This document shows, one piece after another, positions 1-10,123 of a stretch of DNA of 52,388 bases. Position numbers and translations under genes: made by a program. The stretch is from Clostridiaceae bacterium BRH_c20a (GTDB lineage: Bacteria > Bacillota > Peptococcia > Peptococcales > BICA1-8). Under the pieces are notes generated by a model. It saw only the letters and a program-made list of their open reading frames with translations. It made no database searches and was not told where the DNA came from. How positions within the stretch are numbered: position 1 is the stretch's first letter; every line of letters begins with the position of its first letter. Where the stretch lies: the NCBI GenBank assembly GCA_000961765.1, contig LADT01000068.1, positions 1 through 52,388 of the forward strand. Direction: 5' to 3'.

Positions 1-407
1 TTAATCCAAAAAGAATTAAAAGATTCAAAGACAAAATTCGCAGAAAGACTGTAAGAGGTACAGGTAGGAAAATAGAAGATATCATCAAAGACCTCAATCC
101 AGTACTGCGAGGATGGATTAACTACTACCGAGTAGCTAACATTAAATCCTTTTTAAGAGACTTAATGGGATGGATAAGAAGACGGCTGAGAATGATTAAA
201 ATAAGACAATGGAAATCCTATAAGGCTATGCACAAAGAAATGAGAAAACAAGGCATCAAAGGCAATGGGGAGAAAATGGCGATTACAAAGTGGAAAAACT
301 CCAATGTCCATATTGTACATATGCTACTCCCAAATAAACTATTTGAGAGTCTAGGTCTTATAGACATGCAGAAATATCAAGTTGGATTGTTGTCAAATTA
401 TTATTAA
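1..407 (+). CDS. ltrA: Group II intron reverse transcriptase/maturase, C-terminal part (5' end outside window)
   Basis: The frame is open from base 3 to the stop at 405-407. It encodes the last ~134 residues of an intron-encoded protein. The motif VLRGWINYYRVAN followed by basic residues (WIRRRLRMIKIRQW) is the maturase (domain X/GIIM) region, which binds intron RNA and promotes splicing and mobility. The reverse transcriptase fingers and palm must lie upstream of the window. Intron RNA domains V and VI follow directly, which confirms the assignment. The internal ATG at 165 is not a real start. Whether the element is intact cannot be judged from this end alone. Confidence 0.88.
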   Translation, partial: NPKRIKRFKDKIRRKTVRGTGRKIEDIIKDLNPVLRGWINYYRVANIKSFLRDLMGWIRRRLRMIKIRQWKSYKAMHKEMRKQGIKGNGEKMAITKWKNSNVHIVHMLLPNKLFESLGLIDMQKYQVGLLSNYY

Positions 408-425
408 TTTGGTGAGAGATTTCAG

Positions 426-507
426 GAGCCGGATACGGCAAACGTAAGTCCGGTTCTGTGAGAGCAAAGAAAACAGGATTAATTATCCTGTTTTCTAGCT
501 ACTCGAT
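426..507 (+). mobile_element. Group II intron 3' end: domains V and VI
   Basis: Bases 426-456 form the short domain V hairpin, from GAGCCGGATACGG to CCGTAAGTCCGGTTC-like bases, with the GAGCCG...CGGTTC closing strands typical of bacterial group II introns. Bases ~471-497 form a second hairpin (AAAACAGGAT/ATCCTGTTTT) as expected of domain VI. It is followed by CTACTCGAT, a common 3' terminus of bacterial introns, which puts the intron/exon junction near 507/508. The exact junction is inferred from sequence only. Confidence 0.7.
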
Positions 508-580
508 GTAGGGGGCAGTTCCTATGCCGCCCCGGGAAATATCGGTACAGTCGGGCGGGCATGGAAACCCGCCCCTACAA
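508..580. repeat. GC-rich REP-like repeat, copy 1
   Basis: This GC-rich stretch stands out from AT-rich surroundings. GTAGGGGGCAGTTCC at 508 matches GTAGGGGGCGGTTTCC at 11913, and GGGCGGGCATGG at ~553 faces CCCGCCCC at ~568, so it can fold into a hairpin. It begins exactly where the intron ends, so the intron may have inserted at the edge of such a repeat. The remaining bases to 683 hold only an AT-rich leader and the ribosome site of the next gene. Confidence 0.5.
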
Positions 581-683
581 ATTTTTTTTTGCATACCTTA
601 CATAAGTAATTTAAAATAAAATAAAGGAACAGCCTCTTATTTTAGCGAAGTATTTAATTTCAAACTAAATATAGGAGGTTCTA

Positions 684-995
684 ATGATGACTGAGCATCA
701 GTTTGATATAGCCAAAAATGCCAAAGTCCTTGATGAATTAAAAGCTGATTTAATTGGAACAATGGGGGCTCTATACAAAAACATAATTAAGGGTTCCCAG
801 GAAGCTATTGTCGGCTCCTTAGCCTCCTTGATAATTACCATATACATAATGGGACGACGCTTAGGTATAAAATTCTACCAAATTGATGAAGCTGTACGTA
901 TTCAGCTGCGCAACTCAATAGGTAGTGATCATGAAGTGGAAAAATGGTTTAATGATATTACATCCCTTAAACAATATTGGGATGATATGAAATAA
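684..995 (+). CDS. MazG-like family protein
   Basis: A 103-residue, mainly helical protein. Its layout (N-terminal acidic helix, LIGTMGALYKNIIKGSQEAIV, a hydrophobic helix LASLIITIYIMGRRLGI, then an E/D-rich tail with VEKWFNDI) resembles the MazG-like proteins that precede the DUF2232 gene in many Clostridia. True MazG enzymes hydrolyse nucleoside triphosphates through EExxE...ExxD helices; those ligands are not clearly visible, so catalysis is doubtful. The start is ATG 684 (a second ATG at 687) behind ATAGGAGGT at 671. The gap to the next gene is 14 bases, which suggests co-transcription. Confidence 0.55.
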   Translation: MMTEHQFDIAKNAKVLDELKADLIGTMGALYKNIIKGSQEAIVGSLASLIITIYIMGRRLGIKFYQIDEAVRIQLRNSIGSDHEVEKWFNDITSLKQYWDDMK

Positions 996-1009
996 TGAGG
1001 TGACAGCAG

Positions 1010-1993
1010 TTGCATAATACAGTTTCTACTAAGGCTTTAGCCGAAGGTGCTTTGTTGGCAATTATTACAGCAATTATAGCTCTAGCGGGAGCATATATCC
1101 CTTTAGCGAGTTTTGTGACTTTTTTAGTAGTGGCCATACCTATAATTATTGTTATTGTTAGGAATAATTTGTCTACCGGAATTATAGCATCTATTGTAGC
1201 AGCTTTTTTGGTAGGTGTTTTGGCAGGACCTCTTGTAGCCTTATTTTTCTATCTTCAGTTTATGTTAATGGCAATAGCATATGGTCATTTGTTTAAATAC
1301 AAATACAATTCAGGCCGTATCCTAGCAGTTGGTACTTTTGTGGCAGCTTTTTCTACAGTTTTAATTATTGCTATAACCATGCTTGTGGGGCAAGTTGGCT
1401 TAGAGCAGCAAAAGCAGGCTTTATTTGAAACTGTAGATAGAACCATAAATATATATGAAGATTACGGAATGATGAAACAGTTTGAAGATAAAGGGATTGA
1501 CCGAGAAGAATTACGGACTATGCTTGCTGATATGGTACAGTTATTTATCCGCGTTTTACCGGCTCTATTAATAATGGGTAGTGTGTTTACCGCTATAACT
1601 CATTTTATTGTAGCTAGAATAGCCTTAAAACGTTTGGGGCATGAGATTCCCAAATTTCCCCTCTTTAGTGAGTGGCATTTGCCTTGGTATGCTATTTGGG
1701 GATTAATAGTAGGCTTGGCAAGCTATCTATTAGGAGATATTTATAATCAAGATATTTGGAGAATATTAGGGCAAAATATAATGATAACCTATGGCCTAAT
1801 ATTATTTGTCTTAGGTCTTGCAGTAATTGCTTATTATATAAGAAAGCATCAGATCTCTAGGATAGTCCGCTTAATAATAATCTTGATGGCAGTTATTATG
1901 CTAAACGGCTTTATTATATCTACAATTTTCATCGGCATGTTTGACCTAGTAGTAGACCACCGCAAATTAAACACAAGACAAGAAGAAACTTAA
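1010..1993 (+). CDS. DUF2232 (YybS-like) membrane protein
   Basis: A 327-residue integral membrane protein with about eight hydrophobic segments (residues ~8-30, 32-50, 58-80, 95-125, 180-200, 225-245, 262-285, 293-318). A soluble stretch around 130-175 contains YEDYGMMKQFEDKGIDREELRTML. Topology, length and position directly upstream of gdpP and rplI match the DUF2232/YybS family, whose biochemical role is unknown. The start is TTG at 1010 behind GAGGTGAC at 997. It lies in an operon with the MazG-like gene and gdpP (13 bases downstream). Confidence 0.82.
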   Translation: MHNTVSTKALAEGALLAIITAIIALAGAYIPLASFVTFLVVAIPIIIVIVRNNLSTGIIASIVAAFLVGVLAGPLVALFFYLQFMLMAIAYGHLFKYKYNSGRILAVGTFVAAFSTVLIIAITMLVGQVGLEQQKQALFETVDRTINIYEDYGMMKQFEDKGIDREELRTMLADMVQLFIRVLPALLIMGSVFTAITHFIVARIALKRLGHEIPKFPLFSEWHLPWYAIWGLIVGLASYLLGDIYNQDIWRILGQNIMITYGLILFVLGLAVIAYYIRKHQISRIVRLIIILMAVIMLNGFIISTIFIGMFDLVVDHRKLNTRQEET

Positions 1994-2006
1994 AGGGGAA
2001 GCCAGG

Positions 2007-3929
2007 ATGAGCAGTTTAAAGGTTTTGTTAAGTCTGATTATTCCTTTTTCCTTATTAGTAGCTCTCCAGTTTAATAATGTTTTGAGCTGGGAAGGAGTTC
2101 TTATTTGGGGTCTCATTATAACTGCGGGCATTTACAGCTATTATTTATATCGAACTGAAAAGGGGAAACAAAGTAAAGAAAATCTAGAAAAGAGTATTTT
2201 AGAAAAAATGCCGGTAGGAATAGTAGCCATCGACTTGAATAGTGATATTTCTTGGTATAATAATAAATTTAAAGAGATAATAGGCAGAAAAGGTTTTTTT
2301 GCAGGTAGGTTGAATCAATACTTACCAAATTTACAATTTAAAAAGAACTCCCGTTTTCAGGAAATAGTGACACAGCAAATTGCTCTAAAAGACAAGCTTT
2401 ATCAGGTAAATGTATTACCCCTTAACGATACTTTGAGGTTGATATTATTGATGGATATTACAGAACATACTATTTATATTCAGAAAAACCAGGTAACTAA
2501 ACCTGTTATTGGCATTATTCAAATAGATAATTATTCTGAAGTATTAGAAGGGCTTGAAGAAGAAACGAAGCCTCTTCTATATGCAGAAATAGACAAATTA
2601 ATAAGTGACTGGGCAATGGAAAATGATGCATATATAAGGAAATTTGCAGATAATAAATATCTTTTGTTCTTAACTGAGGAATCCTTAAAACAAGGTGAAG
2701 AAAACAAGTTTGAGGTTCTCGATAAAATGCGAACTCTGGATTTTGGGAAAATACCAGTTACCATTAGCATGGGGTTTGGAATACAAGATGAAAGCTTAAT
2801 TGAGTTAGGTCGACTGGCCCATCTCTCCTTGGAATTGGCTTTGGGTAGGGGGGGTGACCAGGTGGTGGTAAAAAGTCCGGAAAAAGTTTGGTTTTACGGT
2901 GGTAAGACTCAAGCTTTAGAGAAAAGAACTAAGGTGAAGGCAAGAGTCATTGCCCATTCTCTACGAGATATGATTTTGGATGCAACCAGTGTTATTATTA
3001 TGGGGCATGAGTATTCTGATTTTGACAGTTTGGGCTCTTCCTTGGGGTTAGCCTCAGCTATCAGGAAATTAGGGAAGATACCCTATATAATGATTGATCA
3101 GCGTAATGAACCCTTCGATAAACTTATTGCGGTTTGTGGTAAGGATAAATTTGCAGGTACTTTCATCCGTCCAACTGATATCAGGCGGATAGAAACTGAT
3201 GGCTCCCTTTTGATTGTGGTTGATACCCACAAGCCTAGTATGGTTATAGAACCAAGTCTTTTGAAAATAGTACAGAGAATTGCTGTCATTGACCATCACC
3301 GTCGCTCGGAAGAGTTTATAAATAATGCCAATCTTGTCTATATAGAGACATATGCATCTTCAGCATCAGAATTAGTTACTGAATTGATCCAGTACTTCGG
3401 TGACCAGTTGGAGATAGACAGCTGGGCAGCTACAGCCTTGTTAGCCGGTATTACTGTGGACACTAAGTACTTTGTTTTTCAAACGGGCGTCAGAACCTTT
3501 GAAGCTGCATCGTATTTAAGGAGAATTGGTGCTGACCCAGTACTTGTGCAAAAACTACTAAGGGATGATTTTGACAAAGTAACCAAAAAGGCTATTATAG
3601 TTGAAAATTCCCAAGTTATTAAAGGACATATTGCTCTTGGCTATTACCCTGGCCCAGTTGATGATGCCCAAGTTTTAGCAGCCCAAGGGGCAGACGCACT
3701 GCTAAATATTAATGGAATTACTGCATCTTTTGTATTATGCCCTCTACTAGATGGTGGGATAACTATTAGTGCCCGCTCTACCGGAGAAACAAATGTGCAC
3801 GCATTAATGGAAAAGCTAGGCGGAGGAGGACATTTAACTGTTGCTGCTGCACAGTTAAAAGAGAACAATATTAATACTGCTTTGGAAACATTGTTGAAAT
3901 TAATAGATGAAAATTATTATGGGAGGTAA
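2007..3929 (+). CDS. gdpP: Cyclic-di-AMP phosphodiesterase GdpP (YybT)
   Basis: 640 residues in the full GdpP layout. Two membrane helices (~5-22, 28-47) are followed by a PAS-like domain (~60-150), a degenerate GGDEF domain (~165-295) with no GGDEF signature, and a DHH-DHHA1 phosphodiesterase module. Mn-binding motifs are visible: GHEYSDFDSLG (~336), VVDTHKP (~411), VIDHHRR with the DHH at ~428-430, and the DHHA1 glycine loop GGGGH (~605). The family hydrolyses c-di-AMP to pApA at the membrane and tunes potassium, osmotic and wall homeostasis. It ends 5 bases before rplI, within one operon. Confidence 0.95.
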   Translation: MSSLKVLLSLIIPFSLLVALQFNNVLSWEGVLIWGLIITAGIYSYYLYRTEKGKQSKENLEKSILEKMPVGIVAIDLNSDISWYNNKFKEIIGRKGFFAGRLNQYLPNLQFKKNSRFQEIVTQQIALKDKLYQVNVLPLNDTLRLILLMDITEHTIYIQKNQVTKPVIGIIQIDNYSEVLEGLEEETKPLLYAEIDKLISDWAMENDAYIRKFADNKYLLFLTEESLKQGEENKFEVLDKMRTLDFGKIPVTISMGFGIQDESLIELGRLAHLSLELALGRGGDQVVVKSPEKVWFYGGKTQALEKRTKVKARVIAHSLRDMILDATSVIIMGHEYSDFDSLGSSLGLASAIRKLGKIPYIMIDQRNEPFDKLIAVCGKDKFAGTFIRPTDIRRIETDGSLLIVVDTHKPSMVIEPSLLKIVQRIAVIDHHRRSEEFINNANLVYIETYASSASELVTELIQYFGDQLEIDSWAATALLAGITVDTKYFVFQTGVRTFEAASYLRRIGADPVLVQKLLRDDFDKVTKKAIIVENSQVIKGHIALGYYPGPVDDAQVLAAQGADALLNINGITASFVLCPLLDGGITISARSTGETNVHALMEKLGGGGHLTVAAAQLKENNINTALETLLKLIDENYYGR

Positions 3930-3934
3930 TAAAA

Positions 3935-4381
3935 GTGAAGGTTATTTTACAAGAGGATATAAAAACACTGGGTAAAAAAGGTCAGATAATTGAGGTAAAG
4001 GAAGGCTATGCTCGTAATTACCTGCTGCCTAAAAAACTGGCAGTGGAAGCTACTCAAGGAAATGTAAAGGAACTAGATCGTCAGAAGAAGAATGAAGAGC
4101 AGAAGGCTGAAAAAGAACAGCAGGCAGCAGAAAAACTGGCGACTCAAATTAATGCTGTCACAGTAACGCTTAAAGTTAAAAGTGGCGAAAATGGTAAGCT
4201 TTTTGGTGCGGTTACCAGTAAGGATATTGCTGAAAACCTAGTTAAACACCATAAAATTAATATTGATAAGCGTAAAATTGAATTAAGCGAAAATATAAAG
4301 TCGGTAGGGGAGTATGATATCAAGATAAAACTTCACCCCCAAGTAACTGCTGAGCTAAAGGTAAAAGTTCTGGCAGAATAA
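3935..4381 (+). CDS. rplI: 50S ribosomal protein bL9
   Basis: 148 residues, the normal length. The N-terminal rRNA-binding domain is clear: MKVILQEDIKTLGKKG, then VKEGYARNYLLPKKLA. A long charged connecting helix (~40-78) leads to the C-terminal domain with GKLFGAVTSKDIA. GTG start at 3935 with GGGAGGT at 3921. It is coupled to gdpP. The gap to dnaB carries a large inverted repeat described separately. Confidence 0.97.
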   Translation: MKVILQEDIKTLGKKGQIIEVKEGYARNYLLPKKLAVEATQGNVKELDRQKKNEEQKAEKEQQAAEKLATQINAVTVTLKVKSGENGKLFGAVTSKDIAENLVKHHKINIDKRKIELSENIKSVGEYDIKIKLHPQVTAELKVKVLAE

Positions 4382-4407
4382 TACTTCTGGGTCAGTTTTT
4401 AGGGTCA

Positions 4408-4549
4408 GTGAGCGCGTCTTAAAGTGAGCGCGTGGGCGAGTCAAAAATTATTAATTTTTGCAATAGAGCAAGTTGGCAGAAACATCTAAATATTATCTAA
4501 ACGCTGATAGTTTTAAATGTTTTCTCGCCCACGCGCTCACTCGCCCACG
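4408..4549. repeat. Long intergenic inverted repeat with duplicated words
   Basis: Between rplI and dnaB, 4423-4440 (AGTGAGCGCGTGGGCGAG) is the exact reverse complement of 4524-4541, an 18-bp perfect inverted repeat with an 83-nt AT-rich loop. The word GTGAGCGCGT occurs twice on the left (4408, 4424) and CGCCCACG twice on the right (4526, 4542). No T-run follows, so it is not a simple terminator. It stands out by base composition. Confidence 0.8.
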
Positions 4550-4590
4550 TGTTTACCGTTACGAAATATCGTCCCAAAGGAGAAAGAGCA

Positions 4591-5934
4591 ATGGAAATTT
4601 CGGCTTTTGATCGTATACCTCCACAAAGCCAGGAGGCAGAACAGGCGGTCTTGGCAGCTATGATGCTTGATAGAGATGCCATCTATGAAGCGGTGCAGAT
4701 TATTAAAGATAAGGATTTTTATCGGGAATCCCATGGTATTCTTTTTCAAACTATTGTGGAGTTGGTTGACAAGGGTAACCCGGTAGATTTAATTACTATA
4801 ACCGAAAAATTAAGAAAAGGTGGAAATTTAGAGAAAGTCGGTGGTGTAGGTTATATTGCTGAGGTAGCAAATTCTATTGGTACTGCCGTTAGTGTAGGGC
4901 ATTATGCTCAGATGGTTAAAGAAAAGTCCTTAATGAGGAATTTAATAACAATTTCCAGTAATATTGTTAATCGCGGTTATGAAGCAGGTGAAGAGCCAGA
5001 GCTGCTTTTAGATGATGCTGAACGGATGATTTTAGAGATTTCTCAGGGTCGAATTCGTGGTGGCTTAATCCCTATTAGTGAAGTCATAGAAAGTACTATT
5101 GAAAAGCTAGAATATTTGCATAAGAAAAAAAGTGAAATTACTGGTCTTACTTCCGGCTTTAGGGACTTAGACGGTTTTACTTCCGGTTGGCAGAGATCCG
5201 ACCTTATTATTGTTGCTGCTCGACCTGCTATGGGTAAAACTGCATTTTGTCTTAATATTGCCCAAAATGCAGCTGTAAAAAGTGATATACCCGTTGCGGT
5301 ATTTAGTCTAGAAATGTCCCGTGAACAGCTAGTACAGAGAATGATTTCCTCAACAGCTGAGATTGATCAGCAAAAGCTGAGAACAGGCAGACTTTATGAT
5401 AAAGAGTGGATTGCCCTAACAGATGCTATTGGACCTTTAGCAGAGGCGAATATCTATATAGATGATACTCCAGCTATCTCACCTCGTGAGATTAGAGCAA
5501 AAACTAGAAGGCTAAAGGCGGAAAAAGGTCTAGGTCTTATTGTTATTGACTATTTGCAGCTAATGTCCGGTGGAAAACGTATTGAAAGCAGACAGCAGGA
5601 AATATCGGAAATTTCCAGATCCTTAAAGGCATTAGCTCGAGAGCTCGATGTTCCCGTTATTGCCCTATCTCAGCTTAGCAGGGCAGTTGAACAAAGCCAA
5701 GATAAGCGTCCTAGCCTAAGTCATCTGCGGGAATCTGGGGCCTTAGAGCAGGATGCTGATATAGTTATGTTTATTTATCGTGATGAATACTATAATCCTG
5801 AATCAGAGAAATTAGGTATTGCTGAAATAATTATTGCTAAACACAGAAACGGGCCAGTGGGAAGTGTGGAACTAACCTTTAGAAAAGAATTCACTAAATT
5901 TGGAGATGCCGCCAAGAGGGAAGAGGGCTATTAA
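4591..5934 (+). CDS. dnaB: Replicative DNA helicase DnaB (DnaC in Bacillus)
   Basis: 447 residues from ATG 4591, chosen because AAAGGAGAAA at 4576 sits at proper distance and MEISAFDRIPPQSQEAEQAVL is the usual family N-terminus; an upstream GTG at 4549 lies in the inverted repeat. The N-terminal domain (~8-110) is followed by a linker and a RecA-like helicase domain with Walker A AARPAMGKTAF (~208), VFSLEMS, Walker B LIVIDYLQLM, LSQLSRAVEQ and the ESGALEQDADIV motif. It forms the ring hexamer that unwinds DNA at the replication fork. There is no intein and no truncation. Confidence 0.97.
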   Translation: MEISAFDRIPPQSQEAEQAVLAAMMLDRDAIYEAVQIIKDKDFYRESHGILFQTIVELVDKGNPVDLITITEKLRKGGNLEKVGGVGYIAEVANSIGTAVSVGHYAQMVKEKSLMRNLITISSNIVNRGYEAGEEPELLLDDAERMILEISQGRIRGGLIPISEVIESTIEKLEYLHKKKSEITGLTSGFRDLDGFTSGWQRSDLIIVAARPAMGKTAFCLNIAQNAAVKSDIPVAVFSLEMSREQLVQRMISSTAEIDQQKLRTGRLYDKEWIALTDAIGPLAEANIYIDDTPAISPREIRAKTRRLKAEKGLGLIVIDYLQLMSGGKRIESRQQEISEISRSLKALARELDVPVIALSQLSRAVEQSQDKRPSLSHLRESGALEQDADIVMFIYRDEYYNPESEKLGIAEIIIAKHRNGPVGSVELTFRKEFTKFGDAAKREEGY

Positions 5935-5995
5935 GATAAAGCAAGTAATAGTACAGAGACAGAAGCCTTTATAACAAAATTACTTAATTATATTG

Positions 5996-6036
5996 GGACA
6001 TTTTCCTGGTTTTTTCAGGAGGATGTCCTCCTTTTA
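5996..6036 (+). terminator. Terminator after dnaB
   Basis: Stem 5996-6008 pairs with 6016-6028 (13 pairs with two G-T wobbles) around a T-rich loop, followed by TCCTTTTATT. It closes the 684-5934 operon. Confidence 0.7.
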
Positions 6037-6116
6037 TTAGTGACATTCCTCCTTATGAATATGTGAGTATATACACTTATGAAGAAAAGGATAATAGAGG
6101 ATAATAATAACACATA

Positions 6117-6175
6117 GAATATTCGATATATTTTTAGATGAGATTGCTATTATTTTCACGCTACAACGAATATTC
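6117..6175. promoter_or_regulatory. Inverted pair of GAATATTCG motifs upstream of the DoxX-like gene
   Basis: GAATATTCG at 6117-6125 and its reverse complement CGAATATTC at 6167-6175 lie 41 bases apart, 30 bases before the DoxX-like start. The same half-site is inside a palindrome upstream of the minus-strand dehydrogenase operon (35333-35346). A shared regulator is possible, but nothing in the sequence identifies it. Confidence 0.3.
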
Positions 6176-6205
6176 TTAATATTCATACTTGAGGAGGAGA
6201 TAAGA

Positions 6206-6778
6206 ATGAATTCCTATGTCAATGAAGTAAAGGATCAACTGAAAGATTGGAAACTTGCCACCTTAGTACTCGTCTTTACTATAGCAAGAGTGGTTTATGG
6301 ATGGGCATGGATGAAATCCGGGATAGGCAAACTAGCGTGGTTGAGTGATGGAAAGCTTAACTCTGTCGGAAAGATTCAAACTATGATTACTAACATTGCA
6401 GGTCCTGAGGTTTCTCGATTTGATCCCCTTATGATTAACAAAATATTTGCTGCTATTTCCGAGAATATCTTTCTGGGTATGCCAGGACTTACTGATGCTT
6501 TAGTCGTTGTTTTTGAGATTGGAGTAGGATTGGCAATGATTTTGGGATTTAAGGTATTTTGGGCTGCTTTAGTCGCTTTATTCATGAATACACAGTTCAT
6601 AGCAGGTGGCTCATTCAACAACTTCGGCTATATATGGACCAACATTGCGGTTATGAATTTCGTAAAACAAACTGAACTTTTAGGATTATCAGGATACTTA
6701 CAATTCAATGGAATTAATATATTTAACTCTATGCAACCTAAAGTTAACCAAGATATGGCTATCCAAACATCTAAGTAA
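6206..6778 (+). CDS. DoxX/DoxD-like membrane protein
   Basis: 190 residues with four predicted membrane segments (~17-37, ~95-115, ~118-135, ~140-155). The motif ARVVYGWAWMKSGIGKL after helix 1 and NTQFIAGGSFNNFGYIWTNI near the end fit the DoxX superfamily, close to the DoxD subunit of thiosulfate:quinone oxidoreductase. In bacteria such proteins are often implicated in redox stress, but no partner subunit lies nearby, so enzymatic activity is not claimed. The start is ATG 6206 behind GAGGAGGA at 6191. Transcribed alone, with its own terminator. Confidence 0.65.
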   Translation: MNSYVNEVKDQLKDWKLATLVLVFTIARVVYGWAWMKSGIGKLAWLSDGKLNSVGKIQTMITNIAGPEVSRFDPLMINKIFAAISENIFLGMPGLTDALVVVFEIGVGLAMILGFKVFWAALVALFMNTQFIAGGSFNNFGYIWTNIAVMNFVKQTELLGLSGYLQFNGINIFNSMQPKVNQDMAIQTSK

Positions 6779-6808
6779 GCTAAAAATTCATATTTAAACG
6801 GTTTTTTG

Positions 6809-6842
6809 GAGGATAGTAGTTTTTTACTATCCTCTTTTTATT
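6809..6842 (+). terminator. Terminator after the DoxX-like gene
   Basis: Perfect 10-bp stem GAGGATAGTA / TACTATCCTC (6809-6818, 6825-6834) with a T-rich loop and a trailing T5-A-T6. Confidence 0.9.
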
Positions 6843-6961
6843 TTTTAGAAGATTATCCTGCTTCCTGTCTCATGCATCCTGCCTCATGGGCTGAGGAATA
6901 TCCCCTTCCCTCTTAAACCCGAATATTAACCAAAAAAATGTATAAATAATTCGTGTTTTAC

Positions 6962-6990
6962 TTGACCTCCATTAAGGTTACTGGTAAAAT
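6962..6990 (+). promoter_or_regulatory. Sigma-A-type promoter of the COG2509 flavoprotein gene
   Basis: TTGACC (6962-6967) and TAAAAT (6985-6990) are separated by 17 bases. This predicts a leader of about 130 nt before the start at 7125. The bases from 6843 to 6961 hold only low-complexity CCTGCTTCCTGTCTCATG-type sequence. Confidence 0.65.
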
Positions 6991-7015
6991 AGCATTGGTT
7001 TGATATAAATAGCAT

Positions 7016-7087
7016 CCCAAGTAATTGGAGGCGTGGTTAAGAATAAACTCAAGTAGATTATTGTAAGCTATCTATTTGGGTATTTTT
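7016..7087 (+). promoter_or_regulatory. Possible transcription attenuator in the flavoprotein leader
   Basis: CTCAAGTAGAT (7048-7058) pairs with ATCTATTTGGG (7070-7080) and is followed by TATTTTTG, a terminator-like hairpin 37 bases before the start codon. An upstream copy of the 5' strand, CCCAAGTA (7016-7023), can pair with the same TATTTGGG (7073-7080). The two pairings exclude each other, as in terminator/antiterminator switches. No known riboswitch or T-box consensus was recognised, so the ligand, if any, is unknown. Confidence 0.45.
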
Positions 7088-7124
7088 GTGTGTTGTTAAT
7101 AGAAACATAGGGAGGAAGACCATT

Positions 7125-8534
7125 ATGCACAATAAATATGATGTTTTAATTATCGGTGCTGGACCTGCGGGAATATTCACAGCATTAGAGCTTAATAAAA
7201 CAAATAATAATTTAAAAATTTTGATTGTTGATAAAGGAAGAACTATTGAAAAAAGAAAGTGCCCAGAAAGAACACAAGGATATTGCAGTAAATGTGCGGT
7301 CTGTGGAATTACTTCCGGATGGAGTGGTGCCGGAGCTTTTTCCGACGGTAAGCTGTCATTATCACCGGAAGTAGGTGGCAGATTAACTGAGTATATGTCA
7401 GAGGGAGAAGCCCAAGAATTAATTGATTATGCCGACAAATATTACTTGGGTTTTGGAGCCCGTGATGTCGTTTTTGGCTTAAATAATCAGCGTGTTGAGG
7501 ATATTGCTTATGAAGCTTCTAAGCACGCCATTCAGCTTATTGCCTGTCCTGTTAGACATCTGGGTACGGAGCATGCGTATAAAGTGTTAAAGGAAATGCA
7601 CGATTTCCTCATCAACCAGCCTAACATTGATTTTTGGGAGTTAACAAAAGCGGAAGATTTAATAATTGAAGGCAATAAAATTACCGGGGCAACTTTAGTT
7701 TCGAAGGGCGAGAGAATAGAGCTTAAGGCCCAATATGTTGTGGCGGCACCAGGACGAGGCGGGGCTGAATGGTTAAAAGAACAAACGGATAAATTAGGTA
7801 TAATTACAGAAAATAATGAAGTAGATATCGGAGTAAGGGTGGAAGTACCCAATTCAGTAATGGATCATCTTACAAAAGATTTATATGAGGCTAAACTAGT
7901 ATATTATTCCGATAGCTTTGATAATAAGGTCAGATCTTTTTGCATGAATCCTGGCGGTGTGGTATCCGGTGAACATTATGATGGAGATGTGGCAGTGGTA
8001 AATGGTCATAGCTATGCTGATCCTAGCTTAAAAACTAAGAATACTAACTTTGCCCTATTGGTCTCCACCCGTTTTACAGAGCCTTTTAACCAACCTATTG
8101 AATATGGGAAATATGTAGCCAGGCTGGCTAATATGCTTACTGGTGGCGGCATAATGGTCCAACGGTTGGGAGATTTATTAAAGGGTAGAAGAACTGATTA
8201 TGACCGTTTAAAAAAATCTACTACAGTACCAACTATGCAGGGCGCAGTGCCTGGTGATTTGAGTTATGTGTTGCCAGAAAGATACCTGACATCAATAACA
8301 GAAACCTTGAAAGCCTTTGATAAAATTGCTCCTGGTCTTTATAGTAGAAATACCCTACTATATGGTGTTGAAGTAAAGTTCTATTCATCAAAGGTTAAGG
8401 TTAATAATGATTTTAGAACGCAAATTGATAATCTCTATGCAATTGGTGATGGTGCAGGAATAACCCGTGGTCTTATGCAGGCATCAGTTACAGGAATAGT
8501 AGTTGCTAGGGATATACTAGGAAAACAAGGTTAA
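7125..8534 (+). CDS. FAD-dependent dehydrogenase, COG2509 family
   Basis: 469 residues from ATG 7125 (GGGAGGAAG at 7110 decides the start over an upstream in-frame GTG). N-terminal Rossmann FAD site YDVLIIGAGPAGIFTALEL with the acidic strand end ILIVDKG. A cysteine cluster KCPERTQGYCSKCAVCGITSG (quoted here as pieces: KCPERTQGYC, KCAVCG) at ~45-60 is followed by WSGAGAFSDGKLSLS. The C-terminal FAD contact is YAIGDGAGITRGLMQAS. This is the uncharacterised COG2509 oxidoreductase family; its substrate is unknown. It stands alone behind a long structured leader. Confidence 0.85.
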   Translation: MHNKYDVLIIGAGPAGIFTALELNKTNNNLKILIVDKGRTIEKRKCPERTQGYCSKCAVCGITSGWSGAGAFSDGKLSLSPEVGGRLTEYMSEGEAQELIDYADKYYLGFGARDVVFGLNNQRVEDIAYEASKHAIQLIACPVRHLGTEHAYKVLKEMHDFLINQPNIDFWELTKAEDLIIEGNKITGATLVSKGERIELKAQYVVAAPGRGGAEWLKEQTDKLGIITENNEVDIGVRVEVPNSVMDHLTKDLYEAKLVYYSDSFDNKVRSFCMNPGGVVSGEHYDGDVAVVNGHSYADPSLKTKNTNFALLVSTRFTEPFNQPIEYGKYVARLANMLTGGGIMVQRLGDLLKGRRTDYDRLKKSTTVPTMQGAVPGDLSYVLPERYLTSITETLKAFDKIAPGLYSRNTLLYGVEVKFYSSKVKVNNDFRTQIDNLYAIGDGAGITRGLMQASVTGIVVARDILGKQG

Positions 8535-10108
<1,574 letters not shown>

Positions 10109-10123
10109 ATTATATTTAATTTT

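Noticed and set aside
4549-4590. GTG 4549 as dnaB start
   Set aside because: It lies in the inverted repeat, has no ribosome site, and ATG 4591 with AAAGGAG gives the family N-terminus.
6997-7124. Known riboswitch in the COG2509 leader
   Set aside because: No consensus for T-box, SAM, purine, FMN, ZTP, fluoride or c-di-GMP classes could be found by eye; only the pairing switch is reported.
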